64,000 nucleotides of DNA from Camarhynchus parvulus (GCF_901933205.1 NC_044574.1:1986501-2050500); one strand, 5' to 3'. Positions 22,401 to 33,708 are shown, counted from the first letter of the stretch. The notes: a model not told the origin generated them from the sequence alone. Program-made: numbers and translations.

Positions 22401-25400
22401 CCAGGAATTCCTGCTCCTGCAGCTCCTCCTCCACCTGCCCGCCGAGACATCCCGTGGGAAGCAGATCCCGGGATTCCCCCCACCCGCGGGAAGAGCTCCA
22501 AGGAGCTCCCCATGGGATTCCTGAAGTGGGAAAACCCTCGGAGATCCTTCCTGCCCCCAAATCCCGCCGGGAACGGGGATTCCAGCTCTTCTTATTATGA
22601 ATTATTATTATTATTATTAATTATTCCAGGAATAATTCCAGGAATATTCCCAATTCTTCCCAGCCTGAGGCCGTTCCCTCTCATCCCATCACCATTCCCA
22701 AATCCCGATTCCCACCCAGCTCCTCAATCAGGGAATTGTGGAACTCCAGAAGGTCCCTGAGCCTCCTTTTTTTCCAGGAATTCTTTTTTTTTCCAGGAAT
22801 TCTTTTATTTTTTTCCAGGAATTCTTTTTTTCCCCCAGGAATTCTTTTTTTTTTTCCAGGAATTCTTTCTTTTTACAAGAATTCTTTCTTTTTCCAGGAA
22901 TTCTTTTTTTTTTTCCCAGGAATTCTTTTTTTTCCCAGGAATTCTTTTATTTTTTTCCAGGAATTCTTTTTTTTTCCAGGAATTCTTTTTTTTTTTTCCA
23001 GGAATTCTTTTATTTTTTTCCAGGAATTCTTTTTTTTTCCAGGAATTCTTTTTTTTTTTTCCAGGAATTGTTTTTTTTTTCCAGGAATTTTTTTTTTCCC
23101 CAGGAATTCTTTCTTTTCCAGGAATTCTTTTTTTTTCCAGGAATTCTTTTTTTTCCCAGGAATCCTTTTTTTTTTCCCAGGAATTCTTTCTTTTTCTAGG
23201 AATTCTTTTTTTTTTTTTTTTTTCCAGAAATTCTTTTTTTTTCCAGGAATTCTTTTTTTTTCCAGGAATTCTTTCTTTTTCCAAGAATTCTTTTTTCCCC
23301 CAGGAATTCTTTTTTTTTTTCCAGGAATTCTTTTTTCCCCAGGAATTCTTTTTTTTTTTCCCAGGAATTCTTTCTTTTTCCAAGAATTCTTTTTTCCCCC
23401 AGGAATTATGTTTTTTTTCCAGAAATTCTTTTTTTTTCTCAGGAATTCTTTTTTTTTTTTCCAGGAATTCTTTTTTTTCCCAGGAATTCTTTTTTTTTTT
23501 CCAGGAATTCTTTTTTTTTCCAGGAATTCTTTTTTTTCCAGAAATTCTTTCTTTTCTAGGAATTCTTTTTTTTTTTTTTTCCCCAGGAATTCTTTCTTTT
23601 TCCAGGAAGTTTTTTTTTTTTTTTCAGGAATTCTTTTTTTTTTTCCCCAGGAATTATTCCAGGAATTGTTCCAGGAATGCTGGAGGTGATCCCAGAGCTT
23701 TCCCAACCTGGAATTCCTGGAGCTGCCCAGGCAGGGAGGTGGAAGAAGAGGATGGGGTTGGGAATCACAGCTGTTCCCATTTTCCTGTTTGTTTTTTTTC
23801 CTGGATTTAGGAGACTCCAAGAGGAGCCAAATCCTCAAAATTTTTGATCCCTGAAATCATGGGGAAAAGCTGAGTTTTCCATGTTCACCTGGAAAAATCC
23901 AGGGAATTCTCAGAGCTCCTGAAGGTGCCTGGGGACAAGGGATGGAGGCACAGGACACAGGGAATGGCTTCCCCTTGGAAAACGGGAATTTAGCGGGGAT
24001 TTGGGAAGGAATTCCCGCCGGGAAATCGGGGCCTGAAATCCAAATACCCCAGGAATGCCAGCTCATCCCGGCAGGAGGGCGATTATCCCAGGATTCTGCA
24101 CATCCAGGGGAAAATTTCCTGGATTTCAGCCTGGATGCTTCCCTCAGCTCCAGGTCCGTGGGAAAGGAATTTCCCGATCCATGGGAAAGGAATTTCCAGA
24201 TCCATAGGGAAAAAATTTCTGGAGCCATTGGGAAAAAATTTCTGGATCCATGGGAAAGGAATTTCTGGATCCATGGGAAAGGAATTTCTGGATCCATTGG
24301 AATTTCCAGATCCATGGGAAAGGAATTTCTCGGATCCTGGATCCTTTGGAATTTCCCGATCCATGGGAAAGAAAAAAGGAATTTCTGGATCCACGGGAAT
24401 TTCCAGATCCATAGGGAAAAATTTCTGGAACCATGGGGAAAAAATTTCTGGATCCTTTGGAAAGGAATTACCAGATCCATTGAAAAGGAAATTCTGGATC
24501 CATAGGAATCTCTGGATCCATGGAAAAGGAATTTCTGGATCCTTGGGAATTTGGATCCCTGGGAAAGGAATTTCTGGATCAATGGTGAAAAAATTTCTGA
24601 AAAACCTTTGAAAAAAAATTAGAGAAAACAAAAAAGAGATTTCGGATCCATAGGAATCTCTGGATCCTTGGAAAAGGAATTTCCAGATCCATTGAAAAGG
24701 GATTTCTGGATCCATGGGAAATTCTGGATCCATGGGGGAAAAAATTCTGGATCCTTGGGAAAGGAATTTCCAGATCCATAGGGAAAAAATTTCTGGAACC
24801 ATGGGAATCTCTGGATCCTTTGGAAAGGAATTTCCCGATCCATGGGAATTTCTGGATCCATGGGAAAGGAATGTCCGGATCCATTGAAAAGGAATTTCCA
24901 GATCCATTGAAAAGGAATTTCTGGATCCATAGGAATATCTGGATCCATGGGAAAGGAATTTCTGGATCCATTGGAAAGGAATTTCTGGATCAATGGAGGG
25001 AAAAAAAATCTGGATGCATGGGAAAGGAATTTCTGGATCCATGGGGAAAATATTTCTGGATCCATGGGAAAGGAATTTCTGGATCAATGGGAATTTCCAG
25101 ATCCATGGGAAAGGAATTTCTCGATCCATGGGAATCTCTGGATCCTTTGGAAAGGAATTTCCAGATCCATGGGAAAGGAATGTCCGGATCCACAGGAATT
25201 TCCAGATCCATGGGAAAAGAATTTCCAGATCCATAGGGAAAAATTTCTGGAACCATGGGGAAAAAATTTCTGGATCCTTTGGAAAGGAATTTCCAGATCC
25301 ATTGAAAAGGAAATTCTCGATCCATAGGAATCTCTGGATCCATGGGAGTGGAATTTCTGGATCCATGGGAAAGGAATTTCCCGATCCATTGAAAAGCAAT

Positions 25401-27083
25401 TTCTGGATCCACGGGAATTTCCAGATCCATGGGAAAGGAATTTCTGGGTCAATGGGGAAAAAATTCTGGATCCTTGGGAAAAGAATTTCCAGATCCATAG
25501 GGAAAAAAATTCTGGATGATGGGAAAGGAATTTCCTGATCCATGGGAATCTCTGGATCCTTGGGAAAGGAATTTCCAGATCCATTGAAAAGGAATTTCTG
25601 GATCCATTGGAATTTCCAGATCTATGAGAAAGGAATCTCTGGATCCTTTGGAAAGGAATTTCTGGATCCATGGGAAAGGAGTTTCTGGATCCATAGGGAA
25701 AAAGTTTCTGGATCCATTGAAAAGGAATTTCTGGATCCATGGAGGAAAAAAAAATCTGGATCCATGGGAAAGGAATTTCCAGATCCATGGGAATTTCCAG
25801 AACCATGGGAAAGGAATTTGCAGATCCATTGAAAAGGAATTTCTGGATCCATTGGAAAGGAATTTCTGGATCCTTGGGAAAGGGCTGGAAAAGCACCTGG
25901 AGAGCTCCATCCCATTGGACGGACGCCCCAAATCCCAGCTGGAAAATCCAGGGAAGCCACGTGGCTCCGGAAAATCCAGGAAAAAGGAAAAACTCTGGAG
26001 GGAAAATCCCAAATCGTGGAATTGGATTGTGGGTGCCCAACGGGGAATTCCAGCTGAGGACAAAGCAGGAACGCTGCTGGAATTTTCCCTGTGGAGAAAA
26101 GGGGACGGGAATTCCCTTTTCCCAGCTTTCCTGGACACCCTGGGGATGGGAATTGGAGCCTGGGAATGTTTCAGGGAAAAGCTCCTTCCTCTCCCAAGGA
26201 ATGACTCCAGGGAATGTCCCGGCGCTGGGATGAGGATCCAAAGCTCTTCCAGGTCGTTATTCCCAAATTTTCGGAGCTGTTTGAGTCCCAGCGCGACATC
26301 CCGGGAGCTCCGCCCGCTCCGGAGATTCACGAAAATCCGGGATTTCACCCCCAAACTGGGATCGCGCAAATTCCAGGGGGAAGGGAAGGAAAACCCCAAA
26401 GAAACCCTCGGGAGCAGGGAATGGTGATGCCACCGCCCCTCGGGAAGGATCAGAGGGATTTTTTTTTTCCCACTTTTTCTTTTTTCCGGCTTTTCCAACG
26501 CTCCGCCCTGAGCCGCCTTCTCCCATCAAAGCCCAACGTTCCCGGGTTGTTTTCCCTATGGATACACACGGAGCTGGGAATCACCCCCAGGCTGAAATCC
26601 AAATCCCAGGAATTCCCAAATGTGGAATTCTCTGGGAATCAGCCCCAGGCTGTTCCCGAATCCCAGGAATTCCCGGCTGTAGGAATCACCCCAGGCTGTT
26701 CCCAAATCCCAGGAATTCCCAGTTTTAGGAATCACCCCAGGCTGTTCCCAAATCCCAGGAATTCCCGGCTGTAGGAATCGCCCCAGGCTGTTCCCAAATC
26801 CCAGGAATTCCCGGCTGTAGGAATCGCCCCAGGCTGTTCCCAAATCCCAGGAATTCCCGGCTTTAGGAATCACCCCAGGCTGTTCCCGAATCCCAGGAGC
26901 TCCCGGCTGTGGGAGCCTCACCTGCCGGTCGAAGTCCTCCTCGTTCTCCATCCACAGGTACTCGGCGAAGGGGTCGGGGTCGGGATCGGGATCGCTCTGC
27001 TGCCCCTCGCGCCCCTTCCCGCCCGGCTCCTCCTGCCGCGGGGGGCTGGGGGCCGGGCTGCCCGCGCGCTCCGAGCCGTTCAT
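19387..27083 (-). CDS. PAIP2B: PAIP2B, poly(A)-binding-protein-interacting protein 2B (gene span, complete CDS)
   Basis: PAIP2B binds cytoplasmic PABP and displaces it from poly(A) and from eIF4G, which represses translation. Three coding exons on the minus strand (27083-26922, 22434-22255, 19443-19387) join without frame damage into 132 codons plus TGA, close to the mammalian length of about 123. In order: start MNGSERAG; an acidic, proline-containing stretch with four Asp-Pro pairs; the conserved PABP-RRM-binding (PAM1) region from FAEYLWMENEEDFDRQ through EEELQEQEFLDRCFQEML to EEEEQDWFIPARDLP; then the C-terminal PAM2 motif SNLNPDAKEFVPG, which binds the MLLE domain of PABP. Paralogue PAIP2A is less likely because the N-terminal MNGS and the synteny with NAGK and ZNF638 fit PAIP2B. 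The upstream non-coding exon is probably near 35.1 kb. Confidence 0.97.
19595..20140 (-). mobile_element. CR1 LINE 3' end split by an internal satellite expansion
   Basis: Reading inverted, 19595-19640 is the CR1 3' terminus (ATGGTTTGGGTGGGAAGGGA then TTAAATCCC). 20088-20140 is the next upstream part of the same element (CAGGTGGATCCAACCTGGCC, then GGATCCAGGGGCA). Between them the element's own AAATCCCATCC segment has expanded into the array at 19620-20085. Confidence 0.75.
19620..20085. repeat. AATCCCATCC-type array inside a CR1 element
   Basis: Short units CCAATCCCATCC and TTAAATCCCATCC of 10-16 bp. Their sequence is that of the CR1 GGGATTTAAGG segment on the opposite strand. Confidence 0.9.
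20140..22225. repeat. 17-bp GGGATGGGACAATTCCA array in PAIP2B intron 2
   Basis: A 2.1-kb array of 15-18-bp units mixing GGGACAATTCCA, AGGGATGGAATTCC and CAGGCATTGG. It begins in the CR1 remnant at 20140 and ends about 20-30 bp from the PAIP2B exon-2 donor. Confidence 0.93.
22255..22434 (-). CDS. PAIP2B: PAIP2B middle coding exon
   Basis: 60 codons in phase 0 at both ends, GGGCAG acceptor and GTGAGC donor. Starts VEEELQEQEF, contains EQDWFIP, ends GRGADDIL. Acidic, as expected for the PABP-binding region. Confidence 0.97.
22440..22760. other. Non-repetitive PAIP2B intron 1 segment
   Basis: About 320 bp between the exon-2 acceptor and the polypyrimidine array, with a short (TTATTA)n stretch near 22594-22625. 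Nothing else seen. Confidence 0.5.
22765..23665. repeat. Polypyrimidine-CCAGGAATTC array
   Basis: About 40 units of 18-26 bp, each a run of 7-16 T followed by (C)CAGGAATTC. Every unit resembles a 3' splice site on the plus strand, but the host gene is transcribed from the minus strand. Length variation of the T runs also makes it an assembly risk. Confidence 0.93.
23865..24040 (+). mobile_element. CR1 LINE fragment
   Basis: Carries the CR1 segment CCTGGAAAAATCCAGGGAAT, then CTCAGAGCTCCTGAAGG, then GACACAGGGAATGGCTTCCC, matching the order in the better CR1 copies at 49.0-49.7 kb and 55.8 kb. Confidence 0.65.
24150..25885. repeat. 23-24-bp GGAATTTCTGGATCCATGG minisatellite
   Basis: About 70 units of GGGAAAGGAATTTCTGGATCC type. 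Each unit carries GGATCC, so the array would give a BamHI ladder. It lies in PAIP2B intron 1. Open frames on both strands are artefacts. Confidence 0.94.
25885..26590. other. Non-repetitive PAIP2B intron 1 segment
   Basis: About 700 bp without clear tandem structure, GC-moderate, with CR1-like words (GGGAATGTTTCAGGG). No exon or RNA gene recognised. Confidence 0.4.
26620..26915. repeat. 46-bp minisatellite abutting the PAIP2B exon-1 donor
   Basis: About six units contain CCAGGCTGTTCCCAAATCCC and AGGAATTCCCGGCTGTAGG. The last unit merges with the splice donor, where GGCTGTGGGAGCCTCAC aligns with the unit's GGCTGTAGGAATCAC. Confidence 0.92.
26922..27083 (-). CDS. PAIP2B: PAIP2B first coding exon
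   Basis: 54 codons from the ATG at 27083 to CGGCAG|GTGAGG. The acceptor is probably after GCTGGCAG at 27095, leaving an 11-nt 5' UTR piece here and implying a separate non-coding first exon upstream. Contains (Asp-Pro)4, then FAEYLWMENEEDFDRQ. Confidence 0.96.
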
Positions 27084-27114
27084 CCTCGGCCACCCTGCCA
27101 GCGCGGGATGCGGG

Positions 27115-27738
27115 ATTAACTCGGGATTAATGCGCCATTAACTCGGGATTAATTTGGGATTAATTCGCTATTAATTCGGTATTAATTCGCAATTAATTCG
27201 GGATTAATTCGGGATTAATTCAGGATTAATTCGGGATTAATTCGGGATTAATTCGGGATTAATTCGCCATTAATTCCCCATTAATTCCCCATTAATTCGG
27301 GATTAATTCGGGATTAATTCGGGATTAATTCGCTATTAATTCGGGTATAATTCACCGGGATTAATTCGCGATTAATTCGGGATTAATTCGGGATTAATTC
27401 GCAATTAATTCGGGATTAATTCGGGATTAATTCACAATTAATTCAGGATTAATTCGGGATTAATTCGCCATTAATTCGGGATTAATTCCGGATTAATTCG
27501 GGATTAATTCGGGATTAATTCACAATTAATTTGGGATTAATTTGGGATTAATTTGGGATTAATTCGGGATTAATTCGCGATTCATTCGCCATTAATTCGC
27601 GATTAATTCGGGATTAATTCACTATTAATTCGGGATTAATTCGCCATTAATTTGGGATTAATTCGGGATTAATTCGCGATTAATTCGGGATTAATTCGGG
27701 ATTAATTCGGGATTTATTCGGGATTAATTTGGGATTAG
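27115..27738. repeat. 12-bp GGGATTAATTCG satellite
   Basis: About 50 units of (A)TTAATTCGGGA with CGCAATTAATT, CGCCATTAATT and TTTGGGATTAATT variants. It combines AT-rich sequence with a CpG in most units. It starts about 30 bp upstream of the PAIP2B coding exon. Confidence 0.95.
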
Positions 27739-27841
27739 GGGGCAGCCGGGGATCCCAAATCCGGCCCCGATCATCCCACGGGATCCCAGCATTCCCTGGC
27801 TCCCATCCCTGCAGGCCCTCTCCAGCGCTCCTGGAGTCATT

Positions 27842-28150
27842 CCATTAAATTAAATTAAATTAAATTAAATTAAATTAAATTAAATATTCCCTGGAATTTT
27901 TCCCCTTTCTCCAGGGGAACATTCCCAGCTCTCCTGGAGTTATTAAATTAAATTAAATTAAATTAAATTAAATTAAATTAAAATTTCCCTGGAATTTTCC
28001 CCTTTCTCCAGGGGAACATTCCCAGCTCTCCATTAAATTAAATTAAATTAAATTAAATTAAATTAAATTCAATATTCCCTGGAATTTTTCCCTTCTCCAG
28101 GGGAACATTCCCAGTTTTCCCAGCCTGGCTCCGGAGCATCTCCATGGCAC
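27842..28150. repeat. Higher-order repeat of (TTAAA)n plus a CR1 fragment, three copies
   Basis: Three AAATT pentamer runs (27845-27885, 27944-27980, 28031-28070) are each followed by the same roughly 55-bp segment (CCCTGGAATTTTTCCCC, TTTCTCCAGGGGAACATTCCC). That segment is the inverse of the CR1 words seen at 49.0-49.4 kb. The unit is about 90-100 bp. Confidence 0.85.
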
Positions 28151-28439
28151 AGGAAGGGTTAAGCAGCAGAATTCCTTCCCCAAATCCATCTCTGGATGGA
28201 TCTTGCTTCCCTTGGCAAGCCGGAGCAGGAATTCCAGCCAGGAATTCCACCAGGAATTCTCATCCCCGGCTCTGCTGCCCGGCCCCGGCCCCTCTGGAGA
28301 AGTGGGAAGGGAAGCCCAACTTGGATTTGGGATCTGGGATCCCTTCTCCCTCCGGAACCATTCCAGAATTCCAGGAAATCCCACAATTCCCAAAATCCCA
28401 AATCCCACCGGAACAGGCGGGGCCGGGACAGGGGACACG

Positions 28440-30960
28440 GCACGTCCGGGGATTGGGAGATGGGATTGTCCTGGGATCCCAAAATTGGAATTGTCCTGAA
28501 ATTCCAGAGCTGGAATTGTCCTGGGATTGGGAGCTGGGATTGTCCTGGGATTCCAAAACTGGGATTGTCCTGGGATTCCTGAGCTAGGATTCTCCTGGGA
28601 TTCCAAAATTGGAATTGTCCTGGAATTCCAGAGCTGGGATTCTGGAACTCTAAAACTGGAATTCTCCCAGGATCCCAGAGCTGGAATTCTCCCAGGACTC
28701 CAAAACTGGAATTCTCCCGGGATTTCAAAATTGGAATTCTCTCAGGAATCCAAAAATGGAATTCTTCTAGGATTCCAAAATCGGAATTCTCCTGGGATTT
28801 CAGATCTGGAATTCTTCCGGGACTCCAAAATTGGAATTCTCCCAGGATTCCGGAGCTGGAATTCTCCCAGGAATCCAAAACTGGAATTCTCCAAAACTGG
28901 AATTCTCCTGGGATTCCCAAACTGGAATTCTCCCAGGATTTCCGATCTGGAATTCTCCCAGGACTTCAAGATTGGAATTCTCTCAGGATTCTGGAGCTGG
29001 GATTCTCCTGGCATCCCAGAGCTGGAATTCTCCCAGGACTCCCAAACTGGAATTCTCCTGGGATTTCAAAATTGGAATTCTCCTCGGATTCCCAAGCTGG
29101 AATTCTGGGACTGTACAACTGGAATTCTCCCGGGATTTCAAAGCTGGAATTCTCCCAGGATTCCAGATCTGGAATTCTTCCAGGAATCCAAAATTGGAAT
29201 TCTCCCGAGACTCCAGACCTGGAATTCTCCCAGGATTCCCAAGCTGGAATTCTCCTGGGATTTCCAAGCTGGAATTTTCCCGGGACTCCAAAACTGGAAT
29301 TCTCCAAAACTGGAATTCTCCCACGATTCCAGAGCTGGAATTCTCCCAGGATTTCAAAATTGGAATTCTCCCGGGATTCCACAGCTGGAATTCTGCTGGG
29401 ATTTCCGATCTGGAATTCTTCCAGGACTCCAAGATTGGAATTCTCACAGGATTCTGGGGCTGGAATTCTCCCGGGATTCCAAAATTGGAATTCTCCTGGG
29501 ATTCCAGAGCTGGAATTCTGGGACTCTAAAACTGGAATCCTCCCAGGATTCCCAAAGCTGGAATTTTCCCAGGACTCCAAGATTGGAATTCTCACAGGAT
29601 TCTGGAGCTCGAATTTTCCTGGGATTTCAGAGCTGGAATTCTCCCAGGATTCCAAAACTGGAATTGTCCCGGGACTCCAAAATTGGAATTCTCCAAAGCT
29701 GGAATTCTCCCAGGATTTCAAATTGGAATTCTCCTGGGATTCCCAAACTGGAATTCTCCCGGGATTTCCAAGCTGGAATTCTTCCAGGACTCCAAAATTG
29801 AAATTCTCACAGGATTCTGGGGCTGGAATTCTCCTGGGATTCCCCAGCTGGAATTCTCCCAGCATTCCCAATCTGGAATTCCCCAGGATTCCAGAGCTGG
29901 AATTCTCCCAGGACTCCCAAACTGGAATTCTCCTGGGATTTCAAAGCTGGAATTCTCCCAGGATTCCAGATCTGGAATTCTTCCAGGAATCCAAAATTGG
30001 AATTCTCCCGAGACTCCAGACCTGGAATTCTCCCAGGATTCCCAAGCTGGAATTCTCCTGGGATTTCCAAGCTGGAATTTTCCCAGGATTCCAAAACTGG
30101 AATTCTCCGAGGATTTCATAATTGGAATTCTCCTGGAATTCCAGAGCTGGAATTGTCCCGGGACTCCAAAACTGGAATTCTCCAAAACTGGAATTCTCCC
30201 AGGATTCCAGAGCTGGAATTCTCCCGGCATTTCAAAATTGGAATTCTCCCGGGATTCCCAAACTGGAATTCTCTGAGGATTTCAGAGCTGGAATTCTCCG
30301 AGGATTTCATAATTGGAATTGTCCTGGGATTCCCAAGCTGGAATTCTCAAAAACTGGAATTCTTCCAGGATTCCAAAGCTGGAATTCTCCTGGGATCTCA
30401 GAGCTGGAATTGTCCTGGGATCCCACAGCTGGAATTCTCCCAGGAATCCAAAATTGGAATTCTCCCAGGATTCTGGAGCTGGAATTCTCCAAAGTTGGAA
30501 TTCTCCCAGGATTCCCAAACCGTAATTCTCCTGGGATTCCCAAACTGGAATTCTCCCAGGATTCCAAAGCTGGAATTCTTCGAGGACTCTAAAACCAGAA
30601 TTCTCCCAGGATTTTGGAGCTGGAATTCTCCTGGCATCCCAGAGGTGGAATTCTCCCAGGATTCCCAAATTGGAATTTTCCCAGGACTCCCAAGCTGGAA
30701 GTTCCCAGGATTCCAAAGCTGGAATTCTTCCAGGAATCCAAAACTGGAATTCTCCCGGGATTCCAGAGCTGGAATTCTGGGACTCTAAAACTGGAATTCT
30801 CCTGGGATTTTGGAGCTGGAATTCTGGGATTCTAAAAGAGGAATTCTCCCAGGACTCCAAAACTGGAATTCTCCAAAATTGGAATTCTCCAAAAGTGGAA
30901 TTCTCCCGGGATTCCCGAGCTGGAATTCTCCCGGGATTCCCGAGCTGGAATTCCCTGGGG
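28440..30960. repeat. 25-bp GGAATTCTCCCAGGATTCC minisatellite
   Basis: A 2.5-kb array of about 100 units, GGAATTCTCCCAGGA plus TTCCAAAACT variants, with GAATTC in nearly every unit. The 25-residue protein repeats in all frames follow from the 25-bp unit. Confidence 0.95.
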
Positions 30961-31034
30961 AGCAGCGACAGCTCCGGGACTGTCCCACTGCAGCGGGAAC
31001 GGCCGAGCCCGGGATCTCCATCGTTCCCAAAATT

Positions 31035-31112
31035 CCTGGGAAAGACCAATCCCAATCCCAATCCCAATCCCAATCCCAATCCCAATCCCAATCCCAATCC
31101 CAATCCCAATTC
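31035..31112. repeat. (CCCAAT)n microsatellite
   Basis: About 12 perfect hexamers of TCCCAA. Flanks are non-repetitive GC-rich DNA. Confidence 0.95.
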
Positions 31113-31179
31113 CCTCCTTTCCCGCAGCCCCGGACCGGCCTGGACCGTTCCCAAAGGGTTAAATCTCCATGGGATGGGA

Positions 31180-31345
31180 AAATTGGGAATGTTCCCCTGG
31201 AGAAGGGAAAATCCAGGGAATCCTCAGAGTGCCTGGAGGGGCTCCAGGAGGGGTGGAGAGGGGAAAAGGGGGAAAAATTGAGAAAAATGGGAGAAAAAAT
31301 GTGGGGAAATGGAGAAAAATGGGAAATGGGAAATGGAAAATGGCA

Positions 31346-31399
<54 letters not shown>

Positions 31400-31485
31400 A
31401 AAAATGGAAAATGGAAAATGAGAAATGGAAAATGGGAAATGGGAAATGGAAAATGGAAAATGGAAAATGGGAAATGGGAAATGGG

Positions 31486-31519
<34 letters not shown>

Positions 31520-31534
31520 GAAATGGAAAATGGG

Positions 31535-31575
<41 letters not shown>

Positions 31576-31802
31576 GAAATGGAAAATGGAAAATGGAAAA
31601 TGGGAAATGGAAAATGAAAAATGGAAAATGGAAAATGGAAAAATCCAGGGAATCCTCAGAGTCCCTGAAGGGCTCCAGGAGGGGTGGAGAGGGAAAAATG
31701 GGGGGAAAAATTGAGAAAAAATGGGAGAAAAAATTGGGGGAAAATGGAGAAAAATGGGAAATGGGAAATGGAAAATGGCAAAATGGCAAAATGGAAAATG
31801 AG

Positions 31803-31836
<34 letters not shown>

Positions 31837-31851
31837 GAAATGGGAAATGGG

Positions 31852-31891
<40 letters not shown>

Positions 31892-31900
31892 AGAAATGAG

Positions 31901-31954
<54 letters not shown>

Positions 31955-32065
31955 AGAAATGGAAAATGGAAAAAAATCCAGGGAATCTTCTGAGTCCCTG
32001 AAGGGCTCCAGGAGGGGTGGAGAGGGGAAAATGGGGAAAAAATTGAGAAAAAAGGGGAGAAAAAA
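31180..32065. repeat. Higher-order repeat of (GGAAAAT)n and a CR1 fragment
   Basis: The CR1 segment AATCCAGGGAATCCTCAGAG followed by GGGCTCCAGGAGGGGTGGAG occurs at 31208-31262, 31643-31692 and 31973-32022. Each copy is followed by AAAATGG(G) heptamers: two long runs (31320-31640 and 31755-31970), then a short one. The composite unit is 330-435 bp. Confidence 0.9.
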
Positions 32066-32344
32066 TGGGGGGAAAATGGAGAAAAAATGGGAAAAAAGGA
32101 GGGCAATGGAATGGTTGGGTTTCAGGGATCAGGGATGATCAAAAGGGGCCAAGGGATGGAGGGAGAGGCGGCCCGGGATGGATCCTGCTGGGCAAGGGGA
32201 GATCGGGATCTCGGCCAGGAACTCCCGGCTGGAACGGAATTCCCGGCTGGAACGGAATTCCCAGGAACTGCGGGGAGCCAAGGCCGGGCTGGGTGCGGCC
32301 GGGACGGCGGAAAGCGTCCCAGGATGGGATTGAGGGATTCCCGT

Positions 32345-33708
32345 GAAAACCCCAAATATCCCCAAAATCCCAAATATCCCAAAATCCCACATATCCCAAA
32401 ATCCCAGATATCCCAAAATCCCAGATATTCCAGATATTCCAGATATCCCAGATATTCCGAATATTCAAAATATTCCAAATATCCCAACTATCCCAAAAAT
32501 CACAAAAATCCCCAAATATCCCAAATATCCCAAATATTCCAAATATCCCAAATATCCCAGATATCCCAAAAATATCCCAGAAATATCCCCAAAATATCCC
32601 AAATATTCCAAATACCCCAAAAATCCCCAAAATCCCAAATATCCCAGAAATATCCCAAATATCCCAAATATTCCAAATATCCCAAATATTCCAAATATTC
32701 CAAATATCCCAAATATCCCAAATATCCCAAAAATCCCAAATATTCCAAATATCCTAAATATTCCAAATATCCCAGAAATATCCCAGAAATATCCCCAAAA
32801 TATCCCAAATATTCCAAATACCCCAAAAATCCCCAAAATCCCAAATATCCCAAATATCCCAGAAATATCCCAAATATCCCAAATATTCCAAATATCCCAA
32901 ATATCCCAAATATCCCAAATATCCCAAAAATCCCAAATATTCCAAATATCCAAAATATCCCAAATATTAAATATTCCAAAAATCCGAAATATCCGAAATA
33001 TCCAAAATATCCGAAATATCCCAAAAATATCCCAAAAATCCCAAATATCCCAAAAATATCCCAAAAATATCCCAAAAATCCCAAATATCCCAAATATACC
33101 AAATATCCCCAAAATCCCAAAAATATCCCAGAAATATCCCAAAAATCCCAAATATCCCAAAAATCATCCCAGAAATGTCCCAAATATCCCAAATATTCCA
33201 AATATCTCCAATATTCCAAAAACCCAAATACTCCAGATATCCCAAATATCCCAGATATCCCAAATATTCCAGAAATATCCCCAAAATCCCAAATATTCCA
33301 AATATTCCAAATATCCCAAATATCCCAAAAATCCCAAATATTCCAAATATCCCAAATACCCCAAATATTCCAAATATCTCCAAAATCCCAAATACTCCAA
33401 ATATCCCAAACATCCCCAATATCCCAGATATCCCAAATATTCCAAACATCCAAAATATTCCAAAAATATCCCAGAAATATCCCAGAAATACCCCAGAAAT
33501 ATCCCAACTATCCCAAACATCCCAAATATTCCAAACATCCCAGATATCCCAAAGATCCCAAAGATCCTAAATATTCCAAATATCCCAAAAACCCCAAATA
33601 TGCCAAATATCCCAAATATTCAAAAAATCCCAAATATCCCAAAAATCCCAAATATCCCGAATATCCCAAATATCGCAAAAGTCCCAAACATCCCAAAAAT
33701 CCCAAATG
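32345..33708. repeat. AAATATCCC 9-10-bp array
   Basis: A 1.36-kb array of CCCAAATATCCC, CCAAATATTCC and CCCAAAAATCC units. Several long frames are open across it and none is a gene. Confidence 0.95.

Noticed and set aside
27842..28150. CRISPR-like alternation of repeat and spacer
   Set aside because: The alternating parts are a pentamer microsatellite and a CR1 fragment in vertebrate DNA. No spacers of diverse sequence and no cas genes.
28527..29801. 424-codon frame with 25-residue repeats
   Set aside because: A 25-bp minisatellite gives a 25-residue repeat in every frame, and both strands are open.
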